In this document: positions 18,463 through 26,972 of the stretch, one piece after another | Layout: every line of letters starts with the position of its first letter | Position numbering within the stretch: the stretch's first letter is position 1 | NCBI RefSeq assembly: GCF_003003795.1 | Contig: NZ_PVWK01000097.1 | Location: forward strand, 62,001-126,000 | Reading direction: 5' to 3' | DNA: 64,000 bases | Source: Stenomitos frigidus ULC18 | GTDB taxonomy: Bacteria > Cyanobacteriota > Cyanobacteriia > Leptolyngbyales > Leptolyngbyaceae | The notes under the pieces: generated by a model | What the model saw: the letters and a program-made list of their open reading frames with translations, nothing else | What the model was told of the DNA's origin: nothing | Database searches by the model: none | Translations under genes and position numbers: made by a program

Positions 18463-18595
18463 GAAAATCGCTGTGACTCGTATCAGTGAGAAAAATTTTG
18501 CCCCATTGTCATCAAGGACTGCATAAACTTCAACCCCCATTCCTATCTAGTTGATGTAAGGGTTCACAACCCAACACCATCAACAAGGAGAAAGA

Positions 18596-19249
18596 ATGAT
18601 GAACCGCAAACTCGTTAGCTCTCTGATCGCCGCTACCACCCTGTTTACCTCTGTTCTGCCTGCGTTTGCTGGCGAACAACAGTCCTGGATTAATGGCGAC
18701 ACGCTGGCTAAAGACCCCAGAGCGTTGTGCAGTGATGTGGGTCTGGGCAGCAACACCCAAAACAACAACGGCTCGTCCAGTTCCTCTACCCGCAATGCTG
18801 CTGCCAACAGCAACTCGGCATCGGGCGCTAGCTCCAACTCTCAGTCCAGCAACAGCACCCATAGCGCTGGTGGTGGCGGCGGCTTCAGTTTCCTGGGGAT
18901 TGGTGCCAGCGGCAGCGGTAGCTCAAAAGGCAGCAACAGCAGCTCTGCAAGCAATTCCAACCGCTACGCTCAAGCCAGTGCGTCTAGCCAATCCAGCGCT
19001 TCTAGCCGTGCCAATGCCTTTAACCGGGATTCGTCCACCGTTGTTACTGGTAAGAACTGCGATGCGTTTGTGGGCGCTGCTGCCGCTAGAGATATCGCTC
19101 ACGATGACAATGTTACGGCGCGGTATGGGATTGATGCTCAAGTGAAAATCAACGACAGCAACAATCAAACGGCTGTACAATTGCTCAACTCACAACGCCG
19201 CTCTGGTGCTGTGAGCAACCTGACCCAATGGTATAGCCCTCAGCGCTAG
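18596..19249 (+). CDS. Exported Ser/Asn-rich protein of unknown function
   Basis: The 217-aa product has a clear Sec signal peptide (MMNRKLVSS... to PAFA, cleavage near residue 25), followed by a short conserved-looking stretch with one Cys. A long low-complexity segment rich in Ser, Asn, Ala and Gly follows (about residues 50-150), interrupted by GGGGGFSFLGIG. The C-terminal 65 residues are more complex (NCDAFVGAAAARDIAHDDN, then QLLNSQRR). AAGGAG lies 6-10 bases before the ATG pair at 18596/18599, so translation is well supported. The composition suggests a surface or sheath-associated protein; no family is recognised. It is flanked by inverted repeats on both sides. Confidence 0.85.
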   Translation: MMNRKLVSSLIAATTLFTSVLPAFAGEQQSWINGDTLAKDPRALCSDVGLGSNTQNNNGSSSSSTRNAAANSNSASGASSNSQSSNSTHSAGGGGGFSFLGIGASGSGSSKGSNSSSASNSNRYAQASASSQSSASSRANAFNRDSSTVVTGKNCDAFVGAAAARDIAHDDNVTARYGIDAQVKINDSNNQTAVQLLNSQRRSGAVSNLTQWYSPQR

Positions 19250-19325
19250 GTCACGGTTCCGTTTTCGGCGATTAATCAAAGCTGGACTGACGTAGTTGAA
19301 GCTGGAGATCCTGTTCCCCCCGTTC

Positions 19326-19370
19326 CCCCCTTGTGTAGGGGGGAACCCTAAAGCCCCCTACACAAGGGGG
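19326..19370. repeat. Inverted repeat with 17-bp perfect arms
   Basis: The arm CCCCCTTGTGTAGGGGG at 19326-19342 pairs perfectly with 19354-19370 around an 11-base loop. Each arm is itself close to palindromic. There is no T tract. It may end transcription of the Ser-rich gene, or be a dispersed repeat copy. Confidence 0.65.
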
Positions 19371-19456
19371 CTTCCCGAGTCGGTTCACCCCTTGCTTCTT
19401 CTTAAGACCATCCCAGTTTAGAATACCTAAGTTAACCCACGTCTGCGAATGAAACT

Positions 19457-20284
19457 ATGACCAGTCAGCTTCCCATCCCGGTTTTAGTCAATGGTGCGGC
19501 GGGCAAAATGGGTCGCGAAGTGGTGAAAGCGATCGCCCAAACAAACGACATTATATTGATCGGTGCCGTCGATCGCAGCCCTGAGTTTCAAGGACAAGAT
19601 ATTGGTGAATTGGCTGGTTGTGGACCGCTTGAGGTGCCTGTGACTGACCAGTTTGAGCCCATGCTGGCCATGCTGGCTCAAGAAAAGCAGCTTGGCGTGA
19701 TGGTGGACTTTACCCATCCCAATTCGGTGTACAACAACATTCGCTCGGCGATCGCCTATGGCATCCGCCCCGTTGTGGGTACGACAGGCTTGAGCCCTGA
19801 GCAACTACACGATTTAGCAGAGTTCGCGGACAAAGCCAGCACTGGTTGTTTGATCATCCCAAACTTTTCGATTGGCATGGTGCTATTGCAGCAAGCCGCA
19901 ATCCAGGCTTCTCAGCACTTTGATCATGTCGAAATCATTGAGCTTCATCACAACCAGAAGGCCGATGCACCAAGTGGTACCGCTCTGCAAACCGCTCAAA
20001 TGCTAGCAGAATTTGGCAAAACGTTTAACCCGCCCAGCGTGCAGGAAACCGAGAAGCTGCCGGGCGCACGCGGCAGCCTAGGGGATGCCGATATTCGGAT
20101 TCACAGTATCCGACTTCCTGGCCTCATCGCCCATCAGGAAGTGATTTTTGGCGCTGCTGGGCAAGTTTACACGCTACGACACGACACGAGCGATCGCGCC
20201 TGCTACATGCCAGGAGTGCTGCTAGCCATTCGCAAAATTATTCCCCTCAAAACATTAGTCTATGGTTTAGAGAAGCTGCTTTAA
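19457..20284 (+). CDS. dapB: 4-hydroxy-tetrahydrodipicolinate reductase
   Basis: The 275-aa protein matches DapB along its whole length. [13 protein letters not shown] is the nucleotide-binding loop. GTTG and IPNFSIG precede the catalytic [15 protein letters not shown] segment with the conserved His-His and Lys. It uses NAD(P)H in the lysine/diaminopimelate pathway and so supplies peptidoglycan precursors. Family size is about 270, so it is full length. It stands alone on the plus strand, with tatA convergent downstream. Confidence 0.98.
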   Translation: MTSQLPIPVLVNGAAGKMGREVVKAIAQTNDIILIGAVDRSPEFQGQDIGELAGCGPLEVPVTDQFEPMLAMLAQEKQLGVMVDFTHPNSVYNNIRSAIAYGIRPVVGTTGLSPEQLHDLAEFADKASTGCLIIPNFSIGMVLLQQAAIQASQHFDHVEIIELHHNQKADAPSGTALQTAQMLAEFGKTFNPPSVQETEKLPGARGSLGDADIRIHSIRLPGLIAHQEVIFGAAGQVYTLRHDTSDRACYMPGVLLAIRKIIPLKTLVYGLEKLL

Positions 20285-20403
20285 GGTGATTTCCGAGAAA
20301 GAATTGATCGTTGGGTAGGGCAGGTTTTGTCAGAATCTTGACATGTAGCCGCTAACCTTGTTATTCAACCTGGACCCTACCGATCGCTGATTTGCTAGAA
20401 AAC

Positions 20404-20583
20404 TTAGCTACGGTAGTCTTCCTCTTGTTCATCTTGCTCTGCATCTGCCTGAGTCACTCCCTCTTTGAAGCCTCGAAGCGTTTTACCGAGTGTACTGCCC
20501 AGTTCTGGAATCTTTTTAGGGCCAAAGATGAGAACTGCCGCAATGAGAATAATGACAACTTCGGGCCAGCCAAGACCAAACAT
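20404..20583 (-). CDS. tatA: Twin-arginine translocase subunit TatA/TatE
   Basis: The 59-aa product starts MFGLGWPEVV, followed by one hydrophobic helix (IILIAAVLIF) and the signature FGPKKIPELG hinge. An amphipathic helix (STLGKTLRGFKEG) and an acidic tail complete it. This is the standard TatA layout, at the short end of the family. The ATG at 20581-20583 has GGAGA about 7 bases upstream on its strand. It forms the pore-forming part of the Tat pathway in thylakoid or plasma membrane. No tatC is adjacent, as usual in cyanobacteria. Confidence 0.95.
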   Translation of the reverse strand: MFGLGWPEVVIILIAAVLIFGPKKIPELGSTLGKTLRGFKEGVTQADAEQDEQEEDYRS

Positions 20584-20916
20584 ACCTGTCTCCTATAAGC
20601 TCAACGTTGGACAATCCGGTTAGACAAGGGACTTTGGACTGTAAGCGTTAAATCTTCCGTCCCCTCATCACTATAGACGGGTAGAGAACGGTTCTAACGC
20701 GTAAGGTTCTAACGTGTAGAGTTAAGCACAGTCCCTACGTAGGAACATCTTGATCGTTTGTATAGCGTCATAGCGCCCAAAAGCCATTCAGCAGAAGCTA
20801 CATTCAATCAAGGCTGAGAGAGCGTGTTTCAGGCGTTTAGTCATCTAGACTACAGTTACTCTCAGCAAAAAACGAGCTAGAATCAATGCGGAATCTAGTC
20901 GCATTACTATACGAGC
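20584..20916. other. Divergent intergenic region, tatA / TerB protein
   Basis: 333 bases with no gene. Near 20690-20724 a 15-16 bp segment (GGTTCTAACGCGTAA / GGTTCTAACGTGTAG) occurs twice in tandem. It may be a duplicated regulator site or a simple repeat. Promoters for both genes are expected here. Confidence 0.5.
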
Positions 20917-21639
20917 ATGACTAGCACGCTTCAATCTTCCTATACCAGCCAGCAGATCTCCGTCTGGCTACGTGGGCTTTTAACAATCGCTTGGGCTGAT
21001 GGACATTTCGATCCTGAGGAGCAACATCTGATTACTTCACTCATCAACCAGGAACTAACTGCCGCAGACACCTCGAAAGCATTAGATCCTGTTTCACCCG
21101 CTGAACTTGCAGAGGCACTTGGACAAGACCCTGCTCAAGCCGAAAACTTCATGAGAATGGCTGTAATGGTAGCCATTGCTGACGGCGTTTACTCGTTCTG
21201 CGAAGACGAATTACTCTTTCGCTACTGTCAAGCCTTGGGACTCAAAACAGAGGTGCTAGAAGTCTTACGCACAGCCCTACATGAGTCTGAGACAGAGGCT
21301 GAAGCAGCGCAATCGGTTCAACCGATGCTGGTGTCTAGCATTGAACGACCCATGCAGTCTTATGTTAACTTGCAGCCGCACCCAACAGTGCTTCAGCCAG
21401 TACGTGATTGGCTGGATAAGATGGATGTGCAAGATCCGAAAATTGCACATTTTCTTTGTAAGTTGATTCCGTCTCAGTGCCCCTTTGAGCGTGACATTAA
21501 CCTCTTTGGTCGGACGATCGCGCATATCCCGCCGCTTTGCAAGCTCAATCCTCTCTACGACCAACTAGTCGGTTTGCGCTTTCGAGCGCTCTCTTACTTA
21601 GCAGATACTTGTAGCGAAGATATATCTTCCTACTGCTAG
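20917..21639 (+). CDS. TerB-like protein with Mo-dependent nitrogenase C-terminal-type domain
   Basis: Two modules are visible in 240 aa. Residues about 8-125 are a TerB/tellurite-resistance-like helical domain with the two typical acidic motifs, WADGHFDPEE and IADGVYSFCEDE. Residues about 150-235 match the Mo-nitro_C domain, a cyanobacterial family named after an association with Mo nitrogenase: DWLDKMDVQDPKIAHFLCKL, QCPFERD, IPPLCKLNPLY and GLRFRALSYLA with several conserved Cys. The name of that domain does not prove a nitrogenase role and no nif genes are in view. Function is unknown; the acidic TerB motifs suggest metal binding. Confidence 0.87.
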   Translation: MTSTLQSSYTSQQISVWLRGLLTIAWADGHFDPEEQHLITSLINQELTAADTSKALDPVSPAELAEALGQDPAQAENFMRMAVMVAIADGVYSFCEDELLFRYCQALGLKTEVLEVLRTALHESETEAEAAQSVQPMLVSSIERPMQSYVNLQPHPTVLQPVRDWLDKMDVQDPKIAHFLCKLIPSQCPFERDINLFGRTIAHIPPLCKLNPLYDQLVGLRFRALSYLADTCSEDISSYC

Positions 21640-21665
21640 GTCAGATTCGGGCTTCTGGAGCTCGT

Positions 21666-22505
21666 TCATCGACCCATAATCCAAAGCATAACGCCCGTTA
21701 CACCCATGAGAAGCAGCCCCATGCCACCTGCAAGGGGCTGCTTTTTTAGCCCAGTCATCCATTCGGGTCCGCTATCGGTGTATTGGATGAGCTGTGCAGT
21801 ATCCAAACTGGCTATGCCCCAGACCCACCCAGCATGAAGTCCACAGGCGAGCCCAAGGCTGCCGCCATCTGTCCAACGTGCGATTACTAAGACGATCCCC
21901 ATCAGCCAAAGACCGGGCAATTGAGGCGAAATTTCAGTCCCTTCCCAAACCAGGTGCAGTAGCGCAAAAATGAGGCTTGAGCTTGCCGCTGCAACCCAGG
22001 TGGAGTAGTCATGCTGTAATTGGTTGAGCAGAAAACCACGAAAGACTAATTCTTCAATAAAGCTGACCACTAGCCCTATAGCTAAGGTAGGGAGCAAAGC
22101 CCCAAAAAACTGACGTTGGTTGGCTTGATTCAAGGTTATCCACCCGACCCAACGTTCGAGGCTAAATAATAGCCCAACCCCTAAAACACCTAACCCTAGC
22201 CCGAATAATAGTGAGATTAAACTTGAGCGGTTTAGGGTTAATCCATACGTCGCAAACGTCTTCTCTTCGATATGAGTGAAGCCCCATAGAACCAGAGGTG
22301 CCAACGCATAGAGCGACAAAACGAGAGGGATTTTTTGACCGATCTCAAGCGGCTTCGGCGGCTGCCATTTAAGGACGATCGCCAAGGGGATCGCAATGGG
22401 CAACCACAGGATCAGCCACATTAAAAAGAAGGCAAGCACCTTCACTGTCGCCGAGCTGTGTGAGATCGCCTCTACTAAAAGATTTAAGCGTTCTGAAATA
22501 GTCAT
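21666..22505 (-). CDS. CPBP family intramembrane glutamic endopeptidase
   Basis: The ATG at 22503-22505 is preferred over a TTG 15 bases upstream. The 279-aa polytopic membrane protein has about eight hydrophobic segments and the CPBP/Abi motifs: EELVFRGFLLNQL (Glu pair and Arg) and the LIFALLHL histidine motif. These form the active site of CAAX-type prenyl-protein or general intramembrane proteases. Substrates are unknown. It is convergent with the TerB gene, 26 bp apart. Confidence 0.9.
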   Translation of the reverse strand: MTISERLNLLVEAISHSSATVKVLAFFLMWLILWLPIAIPLAIVLKWQPPKPLEIGQKIPLVLSLYALAPLVLWGFTHIEEKTFATYGLTLNRSSLISLLFGLGLGVLGVGLLFSLERWVGWITLNQANQRQFFGALLPTLAIGLVVSFIEELVFRGFLLNQLQHDYSTWVAAASSSLIFALLHLVWEGTEISPQLPGLWLMGIVLVIARWTDGGSLGLACGLHAGWVWGIASLDTAQLIQYTDSGPEWMTGLKKQPLAGGMGLLLMGVTGVMLWIMGR

Positions 22506-23129
22506 AAGAATCTGGCACAAAGAGCCACAATCACCAAGCTCTCGTAGAGACCCTAGAAGCTTCGAGAAAATCTAGATCGAGTTTGATCAGCATGAAATAG
22601 TGATCAAACCACAAAGAGTGCATCATCAACACCGTTGATCGAACGCCTTAAATGAGGAGCCAACTCTAGAGGTCATAGCGGTAGATTGCTCCTCGCCGTA
22701 CCGAGTTAGAAAAAGTGTTGAAGCAGGATACCAACGGGTATAGAAAGCTTATGACAGAATGCAATCCCAAAAAACCTCGATTGCCCGTTCGCGAGTAATG
22801 TCCAGGGCTATTAGCCACCAACGCATGTGCGAGAAGAGCCTTTGAGCTGCATAAAAAGTATCAAATCGTTAGGTTTCAGAGTAAATCTAACGACGCTCGT
22901 CTAAGCGAGGCAATTTTTACCTAGAAAATCGTCAGAAGCAACTAAGGATCATGGATTTAATAAAACCGAACGTTTGTGCAAGATATGTAAAGCCGTTCTG
23001 GCATACGAGAAGAACCACAGTGCAACGCACCGACTCAAAGGCTTAATGAGCTAAGGCCACCGCCTTTAGCGAAGCTATGCCCTAGGCTTTACATATCCTA
23101 CAAAAACCGATGTTATTTAATTCTCATTC
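22506..23129. other. Intergenic region with inverted repeats
   Basis: No gene is seen in 624 bases between two minus-strand genes. A small hairpin (10-bp arms, one wobble) lies at 22867-22892. A 13-bp inverted pair, GATATGTAAAGCC at 22982-22994 and its exact complement at 23085-23097, bounds 116 bp. The stretch may hold a decayed gene, but none can be named. Confidence 0.5.
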
Positions 23130-23534
23130 CTAAGCATCGGCATGAGACCCGTTACTCTCGCCCTTGCCAGGATCTAACTGAATCAGATGAATATGTTTGT
23201 AGCCAAGCTTAATCTCAAACTCATCGCCGGGTTTCAAGCCCATTGCTTGAGTGTAAGCAGCACCAATGACAATTTGACCGTTTTTGTGAACACTCACTCG
23301 ATACGTTGGTTCGCGACCACGACCATCTTTAGAGCCTTCAGGACTTAATGGAATGCCTCTAGCACCCAGCACAGCGTCATAAAAGTCGGTCAAATTAACG
23401 CGAGTCTGGCTGTTCTTCGTTACTGTATAGTACCCGCAGCGCTTGGCTGTTTCTCGGCGCGGCAAGTGTGAAAGTTCTTTTACTTTTTGAAGTAATGCTT
23501 TTCCAGTCAGTGGAGTCGTTGCGGTATCAGTCAT
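23130..23534 (-). CDS. cyAbrB-type transcriptional regulator
   Basis: The ATG at 23532-23534 gives a 134-aa protein that fits cyanobacterial AbrB-like regulators; a longer frame to 23591 adds 19 residues of no family character. The N-terminal half carries the cyanobacteria-specific LTGKALLQKVKEL and AKRCGYYT segments. The C-terminal half is the DNA-binding AbrB fold (YRVSVHKNGQIVIG, MGLKPGDEFEIKL). Members of this family control carbon/nitrogen balance genes and often bind DNA with low specificity. An AGGA lies about 9 bases before the ATG on its strand. It is monocistronic. Confidence 0.93.
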   Translation of the reverse strand: MTDTATTPLTGKALLQKVKELSHLPRRETAKRCGYYTVTKNSQTRVNLTDFYDAVLGARGIPLSPEGSKDGRGREPTYRVSVHKNGQIVIGAAYTQAMGLKPGDEFEIKLGYKHIHLIQLDPGKGESNGSHADA

Positions 23535-24660
23535 CTCTCTATCCTGAGAACTCCAGGGTGATGAAGTAGGGTTAAACCAGTAACCTGGCACTATAGAAAA
23601 TATAGCCTTAAATCCATCAAACCTAACAATATTTTTTTTACGGTTTTACTATTAATCTTTTGCTTTATTCTTCCGATTTTCGTGTAAGCAGGGCGGTCTG
23701 AACTGAATTTCGGTAATAGCCCAGTTAATCAAACAGCTCTGATTCTTATGCGCCAACATTTGGCGATCGCGCCCATTGGCACTGTAGCGATACCATGCTC
23801 TACGAATTGCTGATGACGCATGAAACCCGTTTAAGATTCTGGCCTTTGGTTCCTAACTCCCTGGCAATTGTCATCTCGCCTTTGTGGAAGTTCATAGACT
23901 GATCGGGTGTCAGATCATCGAACCAAATACAAACACGACTCAAAACCTGGCGAATGAAATGCTTCAGCAAGCTTATGACACTCAGAAGATCTTTGATGCA
24001 GTCGTGATCTTTTTTCTCAGAGAACGAGGAGCACTCAAAGAAGCGAGGCGGATATCTCAAGGTTGCTTATCCAAAGTAGAGGGTTCTCGAAGGTCAAAGG
24101 ATTCTAGAACATTTGTAACCATTTTCTCATCACCCCCACAACGCACTCCAGAAAATCATCTAGGAAAAGGCAATCTGCAAACAAGTAGGACTTTAGGAGC
24201 TTTGTAGCAAACAAAAGACCCGTAGGAGCAGGTTTGATACCAAAGCGATCGGCTGGAGGCAAAGACGCTGGCAAAATCTGTCCTCTACCAAGCGGCACCC
24301 TTTTTCTCGCAAATCACCTTAGGCATTAATCTTTCCATTCGATGATACTTAGTGCCGTTCAGGATACTTGCTCTGCCATGTGGAGCGATCAGCATGACGG
24401 GAAACACGTTGCTCCCGCCATTACGCTACGAAGCCCTTTACTGCAACAGACTTTTTCTGAATGGTGCCTCATTCTCGATGCCTTAGCGTTAAGAACTCAA
24501 GCAGGAATGAGATTGAAACCCGGCAAAGCATCACTCAAAGTAATAACGTTTTGCAGCAGTAACCATTCATTGTCTGCATTCAGATAAAAAGTGTGACACC
24601 GCTTTGAACTTTTTAGCGGTTGCCAGCGTCTAACTTTACGTACATGACGTTCATCACCTC
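23535..24660. other. Long non-coding or decayed stretch upstream of the ABC ATPase
   Basis: Over 1.1 kb contains only unconvincing open frames: plus 23884-24207 from a GTG/TTG-type start, minus 23800-24060 and plus 24342-24587. None has a family match I recognise, a ribosome site or normal amino-acid texture. The stretch is poor in HIP1 sites. It may be the remains of the membrane-fusion and permease genes that normally precede a DevA-type ATPase, but no motif proves it. Confidence 0.4.
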
Positions 24661-25419
24661 ATGACTGCATATCAGTTGTCTCTAGCAGACTATTCAGAGC
24701 CGATCACCACTGCTCCCGCTTCGCTTCTACCTAAAACGGCTCTAGCAATCGCCGCAAAAGGCGTTGGCATGAACTTTCAGTCGAGGTCAGAACGCTATCA
24801 AGCACTCAAGAGTGTTGACCTGGAACTCAAGAGTGGCAAGATTCAGCTTTTGATGGGACCATCTGGCTCGGGCAAAACCACGTTGCTATCGATCTTGGCG
24901 GGTATTCTAACGCCCACAGAAGGCAGCGTTCGTCTACTGGGGCAGGAGATTACAGGCATGTCGCGATCGCAGCTAGCACGATTCCGCCTGGAGAACATCG
25001 GGTTCATCTTTCAAGGCTTCAACCTCTTTCCAGCGTTGACTGCTTTAGAAAATATTGAGGTGGCTCTCACTGTTAAAGGGGTACGGAAAAACGTAGCGGC
25101 GAAGCAAGCGCGCTCTTTGCTGGCACAGGTTGGGCTGACAGAGAAAGCGAACCAATTACCACGTGATTTGTCGGGTGGACAAAAACAGCGTGTGGCGATC
25201 GCGCGAGCGCTAGGGGGCGATCCCAAGCTGATTATGGCAGACGAGCCCACAGCAGCCCTGGATTCTCAAAATGGACATGCGGTGATTGAACTCCTCCATC
25301 GGTTAGCGAAGGAGCAGAACCGCACTGTGCTGATGGTGACGCACGATGCGCGCATCATGGATTTTGCTGACAGTGTCATTCAGCTTGAGGACGGGATGTT
25401 GAAACAGATGGTGAGTTGA
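24661..25419 (+). CDS. ABC transporter ATP-binding protein, DevA/MacB/LolD type
   Basis: The 252-aa ATPase has Walker A GPSGSGKTT, a Q loop (FIFQGFNLFPALT), signature LSGGQKQR, Walker B LIMADEP and the switch His in MVTHDAR. The NLFPALTALENIEVAL form and overall length place it with the MacB/DevA/LolD group, which powers export across the envelope; in heterocyst formers DevBCA exports glycolipids. A roughly 30-residue N-terminal extension precedes the ABC domain. No permease or membrane-fusion gene is adjacent on either side, which is unusual for this group. Confidence 0.93.
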   Translation: MTAYQLSLADYSEPITTAPASLLPKTALAIAAKGVGMNFQSRSERYQALKSVDLELKSGKIQLLMGPSGSGKTTLLSILAGILTPTEGSVRLLGQEITGMSRSQLARFRLENIGFIFQGFNLFPALTALENIEVALTVKGVRKNVAAKQARSLLAQVGLTEKANQLPRDLSGGQKQRVAIARALGGDPKLIMADEPTAALDSQNGHAVIELLHRLAKEQNRTVLMVTHDARIMDFADSVIQLEDGMLKQMVS

Positions 25420-25727
25420 GCAACTCCAAGTCAGCAGTCAGCAGTCAGCAGTCAGCCATTAGAGAAAAGTTGAGCGTTGATCCAATCGTGTCCGGTTATT
25501 TTGCAACGGACGCTAAAACACTCATTGCTAAAACACTGATAGCTGATAGCTGATAGCTGATAGCTGATAGCTGATAGCTGATAGCTGATAGCTCACAAGC
25601 AGTCCAGTTTCAGAGGATGTTTGAAAAGCCGTCCCTCCTTGCGTCACTGAATCTAAGCGTGCTGCCGTTGCATCTATAGATCGTTCACAGGAGAATGAGG
25701 GCATCGGAAACAGGATACCCTCAGGCA
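25420..25727. repeat. Intergenic region dominated by heptameric tandem repeats
   Basis: AGTCAGC is repeated four times at 25429-25456, and TGATAGC eight times without error at 25537-25592. These are classical short tandemly repeated sequences of filamentous cyanobacteria. No gene is present; an open minus-strand frame across the second array is an artefact of the repeat. Confidence 0.9.
25537..25592 (+). repeat. (TGATAGC)x8 heptamer array
   Basis: Eight perfect 7-bp units. The perfection implies recent expansion by slippage. Confidence 0.95.
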
Positions 25728-26918
25728 ATGACATTAAGCCTTTGCATGATTGTGCGAGACGAAGAAGCCACGTTGCGCCGCTGTTTGGCTAGCGTGTCGG
25801 GAGTCGTCGATGAAATCATTATTGTTGATACAGGTTCCAGCGATCGTACCGTTTCAGTCGCCAGAGCCTGTGGGGCAACGGTTCATCGCTTTACGTGGTG
25901 TGATGACTTTGCGGCTGCCCGTAACGAGTCGCTCAAGTATGCTCACGGTGACTGGATTTTAGTGCTCGATGCTGATGAGGTGCTGGTACCAGAAAGCGTG
26001 CCAGCGTTACAGCAGGCCATGCAACCAGAAGCGACGATCGCGATTACCCTTTTGCGAGAAGAACTCGGGACAAACCATCCTAAGGCTCAGCTTTCGCGAC
26101 TGTTTCGCAGGCATCCTGCAATCATTTTCACCCGTCCGTATCACGAGCTCATTGATGACAGCATCACTGCTCTCTTGGAACAAGAACCGCACTGGCAGGT
26201 GATGGCCTTACCAGGCATTGCCATTCAGCACACGGGCTATCAGGCTACCGCGATCGCCCAGCGCCAAAAGGTCGATCGTGCCCGCACCATTATGGAACGC
26301 TACCTGACGGCGCATCCCGATGATGCTTACATTTGCAGCAAATTGGGTGCCCTTTACACCGATCTAGGTGATCCAATGCAAGGCTTAGCACTCCTACAAC
26401 GGGGTCTGGACACTGCGATCGAGGCACCCGTACTGTATGAATTGCACTATCACTTGGGCAGTCTCTACGGTCAGCTACAAGCGTCAGCACAGGCAGCATT
26501 GCACTACCAAAAAGCGATCGAACAGCCGCTTCACCAGCACCTTAAACTAGGTGCTTATAACAACTGGGGTAATTTGCTCAAAGATCAGGGCGAACTGATG
26601 AAAGCAAAAACGCTCTATGAAACGACTGTCATGATCGACCCAAGTTTTGCTGTTGGCTACTACAATCTTGGGCTCACGCTCAAGGCAATGGGTCAGTTGA
26701 AGGATGCGATCGCTCACTACAACCGCGCCATTCAACTCCAGCCAACCTATGCCGAAGCGCACCAAAATCTAGGCGTTGCTTTATTAAAAGCAGGAAGTGT
26801 TGCAGAAAGCCTGGAATCTTTTCAAGAGGCGATCGCACTGTATGAACAGCAAGGATCACCGGAAGGGGCAAGTCTGCGGCATAGCCTTCAGCAAATGAGG
26901 CTTCTGAGGAAAGAGTGA
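25728..26918 (+). CDS. GT2 glycosyltransferase with C-terminal TPR repeats
   Basis: The ATG at 25728 gives MTLSLCMIVRDEE, the normal start of this family; an upstream in-frame ATG at 25695 has AGGAG only 3 bases away and adds 11 atypical residues. The 396-aa product has a GT-A fold N-terminus (residues 1-95; MIVRDEE, IIIVDTGSSDRT, and the metal-binding LDADEVL). A linker and about five TPR units follow (about 190-390; VGYYNLGLTLKAMGQLKDA type). Related proteins transfer sugars to proteins or lipids in the cytoplasm. The acceptor is unknown. A strong bidirectional terminator follows. Confidence 0.92.
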   Translation: MTLSLCMIVRDEEATLRRCLASVSGVVDEIIIVDTGSSDRTVSVARACGATVHRFTWCDDFAAARNESLKYAHGDWILVLDADEVLVPESVPALQQAMQPEATIAITLLREELGTNHPKAQLSRLFRRHPAIIFTRPYHELIDDSITALLEQEPHWQVMALPGIAIQHTGYQATAIAQRQKVDRARTIMERYLTAHPDDAYICSKLGALYTDLGDPMQGLALLQRGLDTAIEAPVLYELHYHLGSLYGQLQASAQAALHYQKAIEQPLHQHLKLGAYNNWGNLLKDQGELMKAKTLYETTVMIDPSFAVGYYNLGLTLKAMGQLKDAIAHYNRAIQLQPTYAEAHQNLGVALLKAGSVAESLESFQEAIALYEQQGSPEGASLRHSLQQMRLLRKE

Positions 26919-26926
26919 GCAGTTAA

Positions 26927-26972
26927 ATGACGCTCAAAGGATCGATGCCCTCATTGATTCTTTGAGCGTCAT
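26927..26972. terminator. Bidirectional hairpin terminator
   Basis: The 21-bp arms at 26927-26947 and 26952-26972 have only two wobble positions and a CCCT loop. It lies between convergent genes and overlaps the stop codon of the DUF1830 gene. T tracts are absent, so efficiency is uncertain. Confidence 0.75.

Larger units (their letters stand above)
17910..18595. other. Intergenic region with two strong inverted repeats
   Basis: No credible gene is seen in these 686 bases between the divergent M23 gene and the Ser-rich protein gene. It holds a 19-bp near-perfect palindrome at 18224-18242 and a hairpin with 22-bp arms at 18391-18462, both listed separately. Promoters for both flanking genes should lie here. 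Confidence 0.6.

Noticed and set aside
18666-19145. 159-codon alternative frame in the Ser-rich gene
   Set aside because: The frame with the signal peptide and AAGGAG site fits better; the other is a by-product of GC-rich Ser/Asn codons.
19326-19370. Riboswitch upstream of dapB (lysine-type)
   Set aside because: The structure is a single long inverted repeat without the multi-helix lysine aptamer pattern; a terminator or dispersed repeat fits better.
20392-20598. 68-codon plus-strand frame
   Set aside because: It lies exactly opposite the tatA gene, whose protein has the full TatA signature and a ribosome site; the plus frame has none.
20917-21639. Nitrogenase-associated function for the TerB/Mo-nitro_C protein
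   Set aside because: Only the domain name suggests it; no nif gene or cofactor gene is present nearby.
23884-24207. 107-codon plus frame and an opposite frame at 23800-24060
   Set aside because: No family match, no ribosome site, odd composition; treated as non-coding or decayed sequence.
25420-25600. CRISPR array
   Set aside because: Units are 7 bp with no spacers; no cas genes occur in the window and the Cas4-like nuclease at 41059 stands alone.
25528-25734. 68-codon minus-strand frame with SYQLSAI repeats
   Set aside because: It is produced by translating the TGATAGC heptamer array and has no independent coding signal.
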